Notes: a model not told the origin generated them from the sequence alone. Numbered from the stretch's first letter, positions 1 through 7,288 are shown. The stretch is 37,709 bases of DNA from Neptunitalea chrysea (GCF_027924145.1 NZ_BRVP01000029.1:1-37709); one strand, 5' to 3'. Made by a program: numbers and translations.

Positions 1-543
1 GTAGTTATGGGTAATACTGCTTGGGGAGCTAAAACAGTAAAGTCTAACATAAAGGATTTTAAGAAATTAAAACAAATTCGACTCATTTCAGGGCGAAATT
101 CGCCTGTATACTCTTATGGAGGAACAATAGATACAGATGCTGACCCAAATGTTATTGGAGAGCAAGTTTTAGAAATTTGGAATGAAAGAGTTTCGGCTAT
201 TCGAGAAAAATTTAAGCATCTTCGAACTGTTGTACTTGTTAAATCAAATGATTTATCACAAGTAGCTGTTTTCGAATTTGATACTGTTAGATATGATTCA
301 GATTTGTACGAATTTGTATGGAACAAAAATGGAAACTTGGAAGGTTATGATAAAGGTGCTGAACATAAAAGTGCGAACAAGCGTTTTACTTGGCAACCTC
401 ACGGTTCTCAATTTACAATAACTGAAATTGTACCTGAACAAACTCTCATACTGAAAATAAAGCAACCTGAAAAACTTGACAAAGCGAAAATACTTGAAGC
501 AATCGGATTTGATAAAACTTGGGTAACAATAGAACGGAAATAA
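1..543 (+). CDS. Hypothetical protein, C-terminal part (nuclease-like?)
   Basis: The reading frame is open to the left edge (GTA GTT precede the first ATG at position 7), so this is probably the C-terminal part of a longer protein; 180 codons are visible. No signal peptide or membrane segment is seen. The segment has a conserved look, with LISGRNSPVYSYGG near the start, an acidic VAVFEFD stretch, and FTWQPHGSQFTI towards the end. I have a weak impression of a restriction-endonuclease-type protein but no catalytic motif I can defend. It ends three codons before a reversed array repeat, like other cassette cargo. Confidence 0.6.
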   Translation, partial: VVMGNTAWGAKTVKSNIKDFKKLKQIRLISGRNSPVYSYGGTIDTDADPNVIGEQVLEIWNERVSAIREKFKHLRTVVLVKSNDLSQVAVFEFDTVRYDSDLYEFVWNKNGNLEGYDKGAEHKSANKRFTWQPHGSQFTITEIVPEQTLILKIKQPEKLDKAKILEAIGFDKTWVTIERK

Positions 544-550
544 AAACTAT

Positions 551-743
551 TGCCAAAAATGGCTATAATTAATACGGGTTTTAGTACTTAATCCTAAGTT
601 TAGGCATATTTACGAAGTCCGCCAAATCTTTTTGATTTGGCTTTAGAACAAAAAGATAAAGCAAAATAAAAAGTTTTGGCTAAATGCTTAATCGAAAGTT
701 CACTACTTTTAATACCCGTACTAACCATAGCCGAAACGTTGTA
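551..743 (+). repeat. Reversed array repeat (long family B)
   Basis: Same family as the repeats at 20882, 32481 and 16682 but in the opposite orientation, matching the plus-strand genes here. Arms 561-578 and 715-732 pair over 18 positions. The three imperfect positions are A.C on the plus (cargo-sense) strand and G.T on the minus strand. An inner hairpin around GCCAAATC/GATTTGGC has an A5 loop on the minus strand. The left core reads TTGCCAAA where other copies have CCAAC, a probable point change. The right core is GTTGTACATA. Confidence 0.85.
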
Positions 744-745
744 CA

Positions 746-753
746 TAATTTTG
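746..753 (+). promoter_or_regulatory. -7 element TAATTTTG for the Crp/Fnr gene
   Basis: TAATTTTG matches the Bacteroidota -7 consensus TAnnTTTG exactly and lies 16 bp before the ATG of the downstream regulator, just past the repeat core. No clear -33 TTTG is seen. Confidence 0.5.
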
Positions 754-768
754 CCCCATCCTGAATAA

Positions 769-1296
769 ATGTTTGATGAAATTTTTAAAAATACTGGTAA
801 AACAAAATCGTTCTCAAAAGGAGCTATTCTTCAAAGTGCAGGTCAAAAATTGTCCAAGGCGTATTATGTAAAAAAAGGCCTTTTAAAAAGTTATATTATT
901 GATGAAAAAGGAAAAGAACACATTTTTATGTTTGCCTCTGAAGGCTGGATCGTCTCAGATATAGAATCTCAAGCCTTTAAGAATGAAACCGTATTTTTCA
1001 TAGAAGCAATTGAAAATTCACAAGTCGTAATTGTAGAGGTAGGTGAATTTTCTCAATCAGAAAAAAACCAAAAAGAGTTTAATTTAATTTTAGAAGCATT
1101 AGCAAAAAGAATAGGTGTTATGCAAAGACGTATTTTATCGTTAATGAGCGCATCAGCTAAAGAGCGGTATGAATATTTTCTTCAAACCTATCCAGAACTA
1201 CCCAATCGGGTACCTCAAAAAATGATTGCATCCTATCTTGGAATTACACCTGAAGCATTGAGTACTATAAGAAATAAAATTACCAAAAGGCATTAA
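769..1296 (+). CDS. Crp/Fnr family transcriptional regulator
   Basis: This 175-aa protein has an N-terminal cyclic-nucleotide-binding-type beta-barrel (about residues 10-115; KGAILQSAG and YYVKKGLLKSYIIDEKGKEH) and a short C-terminal winged HTH ending QKMIASYLGITPEALSTIRN. That layout is typical of Bacteroidota Crp-like one-component regulators. The residues expected for cAMP binding are not obvious, so the signal is unknown. It is the first gene of a plus-strand group with RibA and DoxX. A paralogue (12325-12843) sits next to a paralogous DoxX. Palindromes at 1300-1331 and 1998-2011 are its likely binding sites, both placed for activation of the next genes. Confidence 0.9.
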   Translation: MFDEIFKNTGKTKSFSKGAILQSAGQKLSKAYYVKKGLLKSYIIDEKGKEHIFMFASEGWIVSDIESQAFKNETVFFIEAIENSQVVIVEVGEFSQSEKNQKEFNLILEALAKRIGVMQRRILSLMSASAKERYEYFLQTYPELPNRVPQKMIASYLGITPEALSTIRNKITKRH

Positions 1297-1299
1297 GCA

Positions 1300-1331
1300 C
1301 TTTATTTATTAATCTAGATTAATAAATAAAG
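1300..1331 (+). promoter_or_regulatory. 32-bp perfect palindrome, candidate Crp/Fnr operator
   Basis: Perfect inverted repeat centred at 1315.5, with core TTAATCTAGATTAA. Its centre is 33.5 bp upstream of the TTTG of the -7 element at 1344-1352. The same core and spacing recur before doxX at 1998-2011 and in the paralogous cluster at 12297-12308. It starts four bases after the regulator stop codon, so it could also act as a terminator stem, but no T-tract follows. Confidence 0.75.
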
Positions 1332-1343
1332 CTATTAAAATAA

Positions 1344-1352
1344 TAATCTTTG
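1344..1352 (+). promoter_or_regulatory. -7 element TAATCTTTG before ribA
   Basis: TAATCTTTG followed by CAC resembles TAnnTTTG with one extra spacer base. The same TAnnnTTTGCAC string occurs before doxX at 2033-2041. It is 42 bp upstream of the RibA start codon. Confidence 0.55.
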
Positions 1353-1393
1353 CACTAAGCATTTCAAATAGTTAGACATTAATATTTACCACT

Positions 1394-1993
1394 ATGTTAC
1401 TTCATAAAGAAAAAGTAAAGTTTTCTAATACAGCTAAATTACCAACTAAATATGGACTATTTAACATTGTTTCCTTTAAAGAAGATAGCAGTGAAAAGGA
1501 GCATTTGATTGTTACAATGGGGAATTTAATGGCAAAAGAAAATGTTCTTACCAGAGTACATTCAGAATGTTTGACTGGCGATGTTTTTACATCGCTAAAA
1601 TGTGATTGTGGTGAGCAACTTGAAGCCAGTATGAAATTGATAGCTGAAAAAAAAGAGGGAATTATCATTTACCTAAAACAAGAAGGACGTGGGATTGGTC
1701 TTTTCAATAAGGTAAATGCCTATGCTTTGCAAGACAAAGGACAAGATACCATAGCCGCCAATCATTCATTGGGTTTTGACACCGATTTAAGAACATTTGA
1801 TATCGTTGCTAATGTGATTAATTTTCTGGGTGTTGCATCTATAAAACTATTAACAAATAATCCAGAGAAAGTAAACACCATTTCTAAATCTACGGGCATT
1901 TTAACAAGTGTGCAACCGCTTAGAACTAAACCCAACAAGTATAATCTTGGCTATTTAACGATTAAAAAACAACAGCTTAAGCATGCACTTTAA
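1394..1993 (+). CDS. ribA: GTP cyclohydrolase II (stand-alone RibA)
   Basis: Converts GTP to 2,5-diamino-6-ribosylamino-4(3H)-pyrimidinone 5'-phosphate, the first step of riboflavin synthesis, in the cytoplasm. Diagnostic motifs are visible: the zinc-binding Cys set in HSECLTGD and CDCGEQ, the QEGRGIGL loop and LLTNNPEK near the C-terminus. At 199 aa it is the complete cyclohydrolase domain. Bacteroidota usually have it fused to RibB, so a separate copy beside a regulator suggests an extra, inducible flavin supply. It is preceded by a Crp-type operator and -7 element and followed, after another copy of that operator, by doxX. Confidence 0.92.
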   Translation: MLLHKEKVKFSNTAKLPTKYGLFNIVSFKEDSSEKEHLIVTMGNLMAKENVLTRVHSECLTGDVFTSLKCDCGEQLEASMKLIAEKKEGIIIYLKQEGRGIGLFNKVNAYALQDKGQDTIAANHSLGFDTDLRTFDIVANVINFLGVASIKLLTNNPEKVNTISKSTGILTSVQPLRTKPNKYNLGYLTIKKQQLKHAL

Positions 1994-1997
1994 TTTC

Positions 1998-2011
1998 TTA
2001 ATCTACATTAA
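1998..2011 (+). promoter_or_regulatory. Crp/Fnr-type operator before doxX
   Basis: TTAATCTACATTAA differs at one base from the core of the palindrome at 1300-1331. The centre (2004.5) is again 33.5 bp upstream of the TTTG of the -7 element at 2033-2041. Confidence 0.7.
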
Positions 2012-2032
2012 TATATAACAATATTACATTGA

Positions 2033-2041
2033 TAAAATTTG
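2033..2041 (+). promoter_or_regulatory. -7 element TAAAATTTG before doxX
   Basis: TAAAATTTG followed by CAC is equivalent to the element before ribA and lies 26 bp upstream of the DoxX start codon. Confidence 0.55.
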
Positions 2042-2066
2042 CACTATTAATTCAAAAACTTAAAAA

Positions 2067-2483
2067 ATGACTACAATAGCAAAATCTAAAAAATCAAAAG
2101 GACTAAATGTTGTACTTTGGACAGCACAAGGTCTTATTTCACTAACCTTAATTTGGGCAGCATACGCCAAATTAATTCAACCTATTGAAGAAACCGCAAA
2201 AATGCTACCATGGGCATTAGATAATCCTGGGCTATTAAAACTTACAGGAATAATAGATTTACTTGGCGGTATAGGAATCATTTTACCCGCAGCCTTTAAA
2301 ATACAACAAAAACTATCTGTTTTTGCAGCCTATGGAACTATTGTACTTATGATTGCTGCAAGTATTTTTCATATTTCAAGAGGAGAATCATCATTAATAG
2401 GTATGAATATATTTTTCTTAATACTTGCTGTGTTTGTAGTATGGGGACGTACAAAAAAAGCACCTATTTTACCAAAACAATAG
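2067..2483 (+). CDS. DoxX family membrane protein
   Basis: This 138-aa integral membrane protein has four predicted helices (about residues 13-33, 54-75, 83-103, 112-128), the DoxX/DoxD-like fold. The central LTGIIDLLGGIGIILPA and the AAYGTIVLM segments are typical. It is about half identical by eye to the DoxX protein at 11831-12238, including the C-terminal WGR-KK-PILPK. DoxX-like proteins are linked to membrane redox or thiol-stress functions in other bacteria; the substrate here is unknown. It has its own Crp-type operator and promoter and is followed by a very strong hairpin. Confidence 0.88.
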   Translation: MTTIAKSKKSKGLNVVLWTAQGLISLTLIWAAYAKLIQPIEETAKMLPWALDNPGLLKLTGIIDLLGGIGIILPAAFKIQQKLSVFAAYGTIVLMIAASIFHISRGESSLIGMNIFFLILAVFVVWGRTKKAPILPKQ

Positions 2484-2509
2484 AACAAAAACTATACAAA
2501 ACAAAATAT

Positions 2510-2554
2510 AAATTTAACAGCGGCTTGGGTAAAACCCAAGCCGCTGTTAAATTT
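2510..2554 (+). terminator. Perfect 21-bp stem, 3-nt loop hairpin
   Basis: A perfect inverted repeat of 21 bp on each side of an AAA loop, with GC-rich core CAGCGGCTTGGGT. It begins 27 bp after the doxX stop codon. A/T-rich outer stem bases provide A- and T-tracts on both sides, so it could terminate transcription in both directions. It also sits just upstream of the IS200-type remnant. Confidence 0.75.
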
Positions 2555-2582
2555 ATTGGTCTCAGAACTGGGATATAAAACA

Positions 2583-3111
2583 CTGCAATTTTATTGCAGC
2601 ACTTTAGTAGTGCGAAAAAATTTTTGTAGCTTGTACTATGACAAACTATAATCTAAAAGGATCACATACCACCAGCCGTCTTAGTTGCCACATAGTTTGG
2701 TCTACCAAGTATAGATATAAAGTTTTAAAAGACGACATTCAATCTCGTTGTCGAGAACTTCTGATACAAATACTTGATAACTAAAGGATTGAAATCTTAA
2801 AAAAGATCATATACATATGCATATAGAATATGCTCCAAAAAATAGTATAAGTTCCATTGTTAAACATATGAAAAGGCGAACATCAATTAAACTACAACAA
2901 GAGTTTCAATCACTAAGTACTACCTACTGGGGAAAACATTTTTTGTGGGCTATGGAGCATGGAGTAAAGGAAATGTGACAGATGTGATGGTAAATGAGTA
3001 TTTAGAACATCACCGGAAAGATTCTTCAGATAGTTTTAATTTTATATTAGAATAGAAATGAGGGACTAAAAGTCCCTCGTATAATCAAACCTCTGGACTT
3101 AAAGTCCAGAG
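2583..3111 (+). mobile_element. IS200/IS605-type element remnant with end hairpins
   Basis: A damaged Y1 transposase gene is flanked by small hairpins, as IS200/IS605 ends are. Upstream are CTGCAAT/ATTGCAG (2583-2599) and GCACT/AGTGC (2599-2613). Downstream are GAGGGACT/AGTCCCTC (3060-3078) and CTCTGGACT/AGTCCAGAG (3091-3111). Exact element ends cannot be set from one copy. Confidence 0.75.
2638..3055 (+). pseudogene. tnpA: TnpA Y1 (HUH) transposase, IS200/IS605 type, frameshifted
   Basis: The start translates as MTNYNLKGSHTTSRLSCHIV then WSTKYRYKVL, the typical IS200 TnpA N-terminus, and stops at a TAA after ILDN. After a small deletion the frame resumes at DHIHMHIEYAPKNSIS (HUH motif) and runs through YWGKHFLWAMEHGVK. 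A further frameshift leads to GNVTDVMVNEYLEHHRK, which contains the likely catalytic tyrosine, and ends FILE-stop. At least two frame breaks and the missing central residues make it inactive. It probably also removed part of the neighbouring repeat at 3187. Confidence 0.85.
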
Positions 3112-3186
3112 TGGTTTAGTATATTTTGATCATAAAGTAATTGCTTTTTTTGCGGTAATATCTTACGCATAGCCATTGAAATAATA

Positions 3187-3267
3187 TAAAAAGTTTTGGC
3201 TAGGTGCTTAATTGAAAGTTCATTACTTTTAGTTTCTATACTAATCATAGCCGAAACGTTAGCAACA
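3187..3267 (+). repeat. Truncated array repeat (family B, right half)
   Basis: This matches the right half of the repeat at 551-743 almost base for base (AAAAAGTTTTGGCTA..., CATAGCCGAAACGTT). It ends in core GTTAGCAACA, but the left arm and left core are missing. The loss lies on the side facing the IS200-type remnant. The core does not find a complementary partner after the next gene, so this cassette is no longer intact. Confidence 0.75.
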
Positions 3268-3277
3268 ATCAAAAAAA

Positions 3278-4084
3278 ATGAAAAAAATAATATTCTTAAT
3301 TATTGTAATTATTACAATTAGCTGTAAAAACAAAGGAATCGTTTATAACGACCCAGTTCCAGAACATGACAGTTTAAAGATTAGTTCAAAGTTTGTAAAC
3401 GAAGACAGAGTCATTAATATTTGGACACCACCAAACTACAATGAATCAACTGATAGCTTTCCAGTAATTTATATGCCAGACGGTGGAATAAAAGAAGATT
3501 TTCCACACATAGCAAATACTTTAGCTAAATTGATTAGCGAAAATAAAATACCTCCTTACATTTTGGTTGGAATTGAAAATACGGAAAGAAGAAGAGATTT
3601 GTCAGGACCAACTGAGATAGAATATGATTTAAAGATTGTACCCAATCCAGGTGGCTCAAATAACTTTAGAAGTTTTATAAAAAATGAACTTTTTAATGAA
3701 ATAAATAATAAGTATCGAACAACAGATAAAAGAGCAATAATTGGAGAATCTGCCGCAGGAATATTTGTTATAGAAACTTTTCTCTTGAACAATGATATGT
3801 TTGACTATTATATTGCGATGGATCCAGCTTTGTGGTATAACGAACAGTATTTGGTTAAAAACTTTGATTCATTAGCAAAAGAAGATTATAAACAGAAAAA
3901 GAAACTTTGGTTTGCAGGCTCTGATGCAGTTGACATTTCACAACATACAAGAGAATTGAATAAAAAACTAGAAAATTCAAATCTTGGATTAGTATGGAAG
4001 TATTCAGATGATCCTGAAGAGCACCATAACACAATCTTTAGAGCTACAAAAGAAAAAGCTCTAATTTGGACGTTAAATGAATAA
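3278..4084 (+). CDS. Lipoprotein alpha/beta-hydrolase esterase (PF00756-type)
   Basis: This 268-aa protein has a short SPII signal (lipobox ending TISC, Cys16), so it is probably lipid-anchored and surface or periplasmic. The fold resembles the putative-esterase (Fes/IroE/esterase D) family: VINIWTPPNYN, FPVIYMPDGG, ILVGIENTERRRD, nucleophile elbow GESAAG (Ser about residue 159), and a C-terminal HH in EEHHNTIF as catalytic His. The elbow usually reads G-x-S-x-G-G. It ends LNE with stop GAA TAA, the same A-rich GAATAAAAA box that precedes array repeats. A repeat remnant follows immediately. Confidence 0.85.
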   Translation: MKKIIFLIIVIITISCKNKGIVYNDPVPEHDSLKISSKFVNEDRVINIWTPPNYNESTDSFPVIYMPDGGIKEDFPHIANTLAKLISENKIPPYILVGIENTERRRDLSGPTEIEYDLKIVPNPGGSNNFRSFIKNELFNEINNKYRTTDKRAIIGESAAGIFVIETFLLNNDMFDYYIAMDPALWYNEQYLVKNFDSLAKEDYKQKKKLWFAGSDAVDISQHTRELNKKLENSNLGLVWKYSDDPEEHHNTIFRATKEKALIWTLNE

Positions 4085-4088
4085 AAAA

Positions 4089-4120
4089 CGTGTGGTAACA
4101 ATGTTTATAAAAAATAGGCG
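4089..4120 (+). repeat. Array repeat remnant (one arm)
   Basis: GTGTGGTAACAATGTTTATA followed by AAAAATAGGC resembles the cargo-proximal core and arm of intact repeats (compare 6600-6623 on the minus strand: GTGTGGCAACAAAGTATAAA). The rest of the repeat is missing and the next reading frame starts directly. Confidence 0.55.
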
Positions 4121-4126
4121 AGACAA

Positions 4127-4471
4127 TTGTTAGATGAAAAATTGGAATATGACTTTTTCGGAATAACATCTGACGGAATTGATTGTATTTATTTTGCAGA
4201 TAACAATGGAAAAACCAATATTGAATTTGAGGTAATCACAAACGGCCAAAAACCTTATGTTGAAAAGATTTCAAGTTTTGCGAAAAAGAATAATTATAAT
4301 TTAATTAAAACAACTTACGGAAATAAACCTCATTACCCTGAATTAAAATAAGCACCTGTTTATAAACTTCAATTAAATGCGGATAAGCACAAAGCGACTG
4401 AAATCGGAACAGAAATAATGACCAAAATATTCAACAAAAACCGAGCGACAAAATTTGAAGTAGTTCCATAA
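4127..4471 (+). pseudogene. Small hypothetical gene broken by an in-frame stop
   Basis: The reading frame begins at a TTG (4127) with no ATG upstream before a stop, and is interrupted by TAA at 4349-4351. In the same frame it then continues for another 39 codons (APVYKLQLNADKHK to FEVVP) to TAA at 4469-4471. Together this gives a coherent 114-codon soluble protein containing FFGITSDGIDCIYF. A sense-to-stop change of one codon is the simplest explanation; the start may also be lost at the repeat junction. Function is unknown. Confidence 0.65.
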
Positions 4472-4483
4472 GAAATAAAAAAT

Positions 4484-4512
4484 GTATACTAACATTGGTA
4501 GCCGTTGCACAA
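4484..4512 (+). repeat. Possible collapsed array repeat
   Basis: GTATACTAACA, nine intervening bases, then CGTTGCACAAC. The AACA and CGTT that flank the body of every intact repeat (read in cargo orientation) are present but the hairpin body is absent. It sits directly after the small pseudogene, where a repeat would be expected. Weak evidence. Confidence 0.3.
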
Positions 4513-4543
4513 CTCTTAAATAACCGTAAAAGATCAATGATAC

Positions 4544-4575
4544 AAGTCGCTTTAGAGCGACTTTGTTGTTTTTAT
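4544..4575 (+). terminator. Rho-independent-type terminator
   Basis: A perfect 8-bp stem AAGTCGCT/AGCGACTT with loop TTAG is followed by TTGTTGTTTTT. It lies between the plus-strand group and the convergent minus-strand array, and reads correctly for the plus strand. Confidence 0.65.
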
Positions 4576-4730
4576 CGGTAGTGGATTTTCTGGTTTTGTG
4601 GTAGGCTTACAATGAGTATTAAAATAATCATTAAATATGGGTGGCAGCGGGGGAGTGAAAGCTCTTTTGGTGCTGAGGCACGAAGCAACAAATGTGCTTG
4701 AACTTGCGGTTGGCTTTTCTTTTTTTCAAT
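4576..4730. other. Non-coding stretch at the array end
   Basis: Between the terminator and the first repeat there is a segment with a G-rich patch (GGTGGCAGCGGGGGAGTGAAAG) and an imperfect inverted pair around GCACGAAGC and TGTGCTTG. No gene with good coding character is seen; the minus frame 4572-4775 starts inside the repeat and looks spurious. The final GGTTGGCTTTTCTTTTTTTC resembles the TGGCTTTTTATT box next to repeat cores, so this may be the remnant of an end cassette. Confidence 0.35.
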
Positions 4731-4868
4731 GGCATACAACGTGTTTATATATGATTTGTTGCGTGTTTCAAGCACTGAATTTAGTAAATAAAAACCGAAT
4801 AGGAAATCCGCTAGGATTTTCGTAAGTAGGCTAGAACTAGCAATAAATTATATATGTTGTTGTGGCTA
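4731..4868 (-). repeat. Array repeat Ra (family A)
   Basis: Left core GGCATACAAC, right core GTTGTGGCTA (4859-4868). The apex is a CC-GCTA-GG hairpin and the outer arms are TATATGATTTGTTGC/GCAATAAATTATATA with two G.T wobbles on the plus strand. The right core pairs with the left core of Rb across the cargo. The left core has no partner to the left, making this the end of the intact array. The serine hydrolase stop codon TAG (4866-4868) is inside the core. Confidence 0.85.
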
Positions 4869-5903
4869 GTTTTTCTTTTTTATTATTCTTAAAATTCGTT
4901 TATACATTATTTCGGATAAGCTCCAATTGTGGCCATCAAAATTAGTCGTATTTGTAAATTGAATAACAACAGCATCAATATTTTTATGATACTTAGCAAT
5001 GGTTTGATACCCAGGCATCATTCCAGTATGTTCATATTCGTATAGTGAAGAATAAAGCTCATGTTCCTTTTCGTCTTCAAATACAGTTCCTTCATTTAAA
5101 GCTCGAATGAATTTACCTAAATCTTCTGCTGTTGCTAACATTATACCATTATCATCTATTTTTAAGTCGTTTTCATAACCAACATAATAGCCACTCATTA
5201 CATCGTCTAAATTGACATCCTTAATAGAGCCGTAGGTACTTTTCAAGTTCAAGGGTTCTAAAATTTCTTCTTTAATAAATTGAAATTTTACATTACCAGT
5301 AATTTTTTCAATAATTTTTGAAAGCAGTAGATAATTAGTGTTACTATACTTAAATTTTTTATCAGGCTTAAAGTGCGCAGGTTTATCAAGTACTAATGCC
5401 AATCGCTCTTTATCAGTTTCTTTAGGGTGAGCCCAATAATAGTGAGTTCTTGTATAATCAGGAATACCACTACGATGCTGAACTAACATCCTTACCGTAA
5501 TTCTACCCATATTTTCTATGCGCCCTAAAAGTTCTGGGAAATAATCTGCAATTGTATCGTCTAAAGAAAGTTGTTCTTGATGAGCCAATTTGGTAATAGC
5601 AAGTGCGGTATATAATTTACTAACACTTCCAATTTTGAATAGTGAATGCGGGTCAGTTGGGGTTTTGCTTTCTCTGTTTTTATTACCTGAAGTGTAGTGT
5701 TCTGGTTCATTCCCTTTTTTGTCTACATAAACAATAATTCCATCAAAGCCATAGTCGGCTGCTTTATCAACTTGTTTCTGAACAGAATCTGGTAATGAAG
5801 CTAACTTGGCTTTAAGTAATGGCCAAGGGATAAAAAACATTGAAGCCAACGTTGCAGTAAGTAACAGAAATTTCAAAACTCGTTTTGTATTGATGTTGCT
5901 CAT
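4866..5903 (-). CDS. Serine hydrolase, beta-lactamase/DD-peptidase fold
   Basis: This 345-aa protein has an N-terminal signal anchor (residues 8-25). It has the class C/beta-lactamase-family triad: SVSK (SxxK), YSN (YxN) and HTG near the C-terminus, plus HRSGIPDYT. Members hydrolyse esters, amides or peptidoglycan stems; the substrate cannot be told here. Its ATG overlaps the stop of the upstream thioredoxin by one base (TAATG), so the two are co-translated. The stop codon TAG lies within the repeat core. It is one of three serine hydrolases in the array and the only one without an extra C-terminal domain. Confidence 0.9.
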   Translation of the reverse strand: MSNINTKRVLKFLLLTATLASMFFIPWPLLKAKLASLPDSVQKQVDKAADYGFDGIIVYVDKKGNEPEHYTSGNKNRESKTPTDPHSLFKIGSVSKLYTALAITKLAHQEQLSLDDTIADYFPELLGRIENMGRITVRMLVQHRSGIPDYTRTHYYWAHPKETDKERLALVLDKPAHFKPDKKFKYSNTNYLLLSKIIEKITGNVKFQFIKEEILEPLNLKSTYGSIKDVNLDDVMSGYYVGYENDLKIDDNGIMLATAEDLGKFIRALNEGTVFEDEKEHELYSSLYEYEHTGMMPGYQTIAKYHKNIDAVVIQFTNTTNFDGHNWSLSEIMYKRILRIIKKKN

Positions 5904-6379
5904 TATTTATTAGGTTCAACAATATTAAGCATCTCAAGGAATTTCTTTTTTTCAATTTTTCCTACTGCGTAATCAAGTACTTTTCCTTTGGAATCAACAA
6001 TAATTGTTGTTGGTGTTGCTCCAATCTTGTAATGATTTACTATTTCTTTAGTATTTGGATTATCTATATCAATCATTACAGGCGTAAATTGTGAGTTGAC
6101 GGCTCTCTCGACTTCCTTATCTGCAAAAACTTCACGTTTCATAATTTTACATGGCACACACCACTCTGCTGTGAAAAATAGAATTGTGTTTTTGTCAAAA
6201 TCGTTGATGAGTTTTTGAGTGGAAGTAATATTATTATCCCATTTTATATGGTTTGATGGAACATAAAATGAATACCATGCATAAGCAAGAGAAACCACAA
6301 GAAAAGTAAGCCAAAACCATTTCCAAAATGGATGAGATTTTCTTTTTGTAGATTTTAATGTTTTGTTTATTGTTTTCAT
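5903..6379 (-). CDS. Membrane-anchored thioredoxin-like protein
   Basis: About 158 aa: one N-terminal transmembrane helix (FWLTFLVVSLAYAWYSF) and a thioredoxin domain with active site WCVPC, followed by PTTIIVDSKGKVL with the expected cis-Pro after Thr. It probably faces the periplasm as a disulfide reductase or isomerase. The ATG at 6379 is chosen; a TTG ten codons upstream is less likely. It overlaps the following serine hydrolase gene by one base, and the pair fills one cassette (4859-6493). Confidence 0.88.
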   Translation of the reverse strand: MKTINKTLKSTKRKSHPFWKWFWLTFLVVSLAYAWYSFYVPSNHIKWDNNITSTQKLINDFDKNTILFFTAEWCVPCKIMKREVFADKEVERAVNSQFTPVMIDIDNPNTKEIVNHYKIGATPTTIIVDSKGKVLDYAVGKIEKKKFLEMLNIVEPNK

Positions 6380-6483
6380 TATTGTAATGAGTTTTGTTTT
6401 CTGGTACAAAATTCAGTAATCAAAATCACTCAGTTTAATTTTACTTACCCAGTTGTTGTTTTTTTCTGATGAGTTGTTCAAAT

Positions 6484-6623
6484 TAGCCACAACGTTGTTG
6501 TATAAGATTAGTGGCGTGTTTAAGCAACTAATTTAGTAAACAAATACTTGCCAGCGGAAAATTCCGCAGGAATTTTCCAAGTAAGCTAAAACTAGCCATT
6601 AATTTTATACTTTGTTGCCACAC
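6484..6623 (-). repeat. Array repeat Rb (family A)
   Basis: Left core TAGCCACAAC is the exact complement of Ra's right core. Right core is GTTGCCACAC. Arms GTATAAGATTAGTGGC/GCCATTAATTTTATAC pair over 16 bp with two G.T on the plus strand. The apex is GGAAAATTCC-GCA-GGAATTTTCC. Confidence 0.9.
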
Positions 6624-6627
6624 GTTT

Positions 6628-7119
6628 TTATTTTCCAACTTGATTAATAAACTTATCTAATTCTTGCTCGTTTATCTCTCCTGCTATCGTGTGTAAACTT
6701 CCGAGATATTCCATTCCTAAATAATCAGCGGTTTCAGAAAATGGAAGCCAAAAAATATCGCCTAAATTATTTCCGATTGAACAACTAATTGCAGCCATAT
6801 TTTTTCCGCGTAATTTTCGTCCAAGGTCTTTTTCAATTTCTAATAAATCAGTTATTCTGTCAAAGAACACTTTCATAATTCCGCTCATTGAATACCAATA
6901 AACTGGCGTTGCAAAAATCAGAGTATCATATTTGTCAATTATTTTTCGCATTAATTCGAGGTAATCATCATTTTCGTATTTATGCTCATAATCGTAATAA
7001 CCGAAACTATAATCGTTTAAGTCTATCAAATCCCAGTTTGATTTTTTTGTCAGTTCATTTGTCAGAGTTTTAGTGTCTCCATCATTTCTTGAACTTCCTG
7101 TAATTATGACTTTTTTCAT
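6628..7119 (-). CDS. Flavodoxin-like NAD(P)H-dependent oxidoreductase
   Basis: This 163-aa cytoplasmic protein is of the NADPH-dependent FMN reductase/flavodoxin-2 type. It has ITGSSRNDGDTKTLT as the FMN phosphate loop, FATPVYWYSMSGIMKVFFDR as the second FMN-contact motif, and a C-terminal helix. It should carry FMN and reduce quinones, azo or nitro compounds, or free flavin; the substrate is not predictable. It is the only gene in its cassette (6614-7152) and starts 24 bp inside the core. Confidence 0.9.
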   Translation of the reverse strand: MKKVIITGSSRNDGDTKTLTNELTKKSNWDLIDLNDYSFGYYDYEHKYENDDYLELMRKIIDKYDTLIFATPVYWYSMSGIMKVFFDRITDLLEIEKDLGRKLRGKNMAAISCSIGNNLGDIFWLPFSETADYLGMEYLGSLHTIAGEINEQELDKFINQVGK

Positions 7120-7142
7120 TCAGCGTTTCGTTTTTCTCAAAT

Positions 7143-7282
7143 GTGTGGCAACGTGATTGTGTATGGTTAGTTGCGTGATTTAAGGAACTAAGTTAGCAAA
7201 TAAATCACAGATAGAATATTCCGCAGGAATGTTCGTAAGTCGGCAGTGACCTAGCAATTAATTATACACGGTGTTACCTGCT
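7143..7282 (-). repeat. Array repeat Rc (family A)
   Basis: Left core GTGTGGCAAC pairs with Rb's right core. Right core is GTTACCTGC. Arms GTGTATGGTTAGTTGC/GCAATTAATTATACAC have three G.T wobbles on the plus strand. The apex is ATTCC-GCA-GGAAT. Confidence 0.9.
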
Positions 7283-7288
7283 GGCTTT

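Noticed and set aside
3140-3186. A complete repeat upstream of the esterase
   Set aside because: Only the right half aligns with other family B repeats; the sequence to the left does not form the partner arm.
4572-4775. Minus-strand reading frame of 67 codons
   Set aside because: It starts inside repeat Ra, has odd composition and no supporting context.
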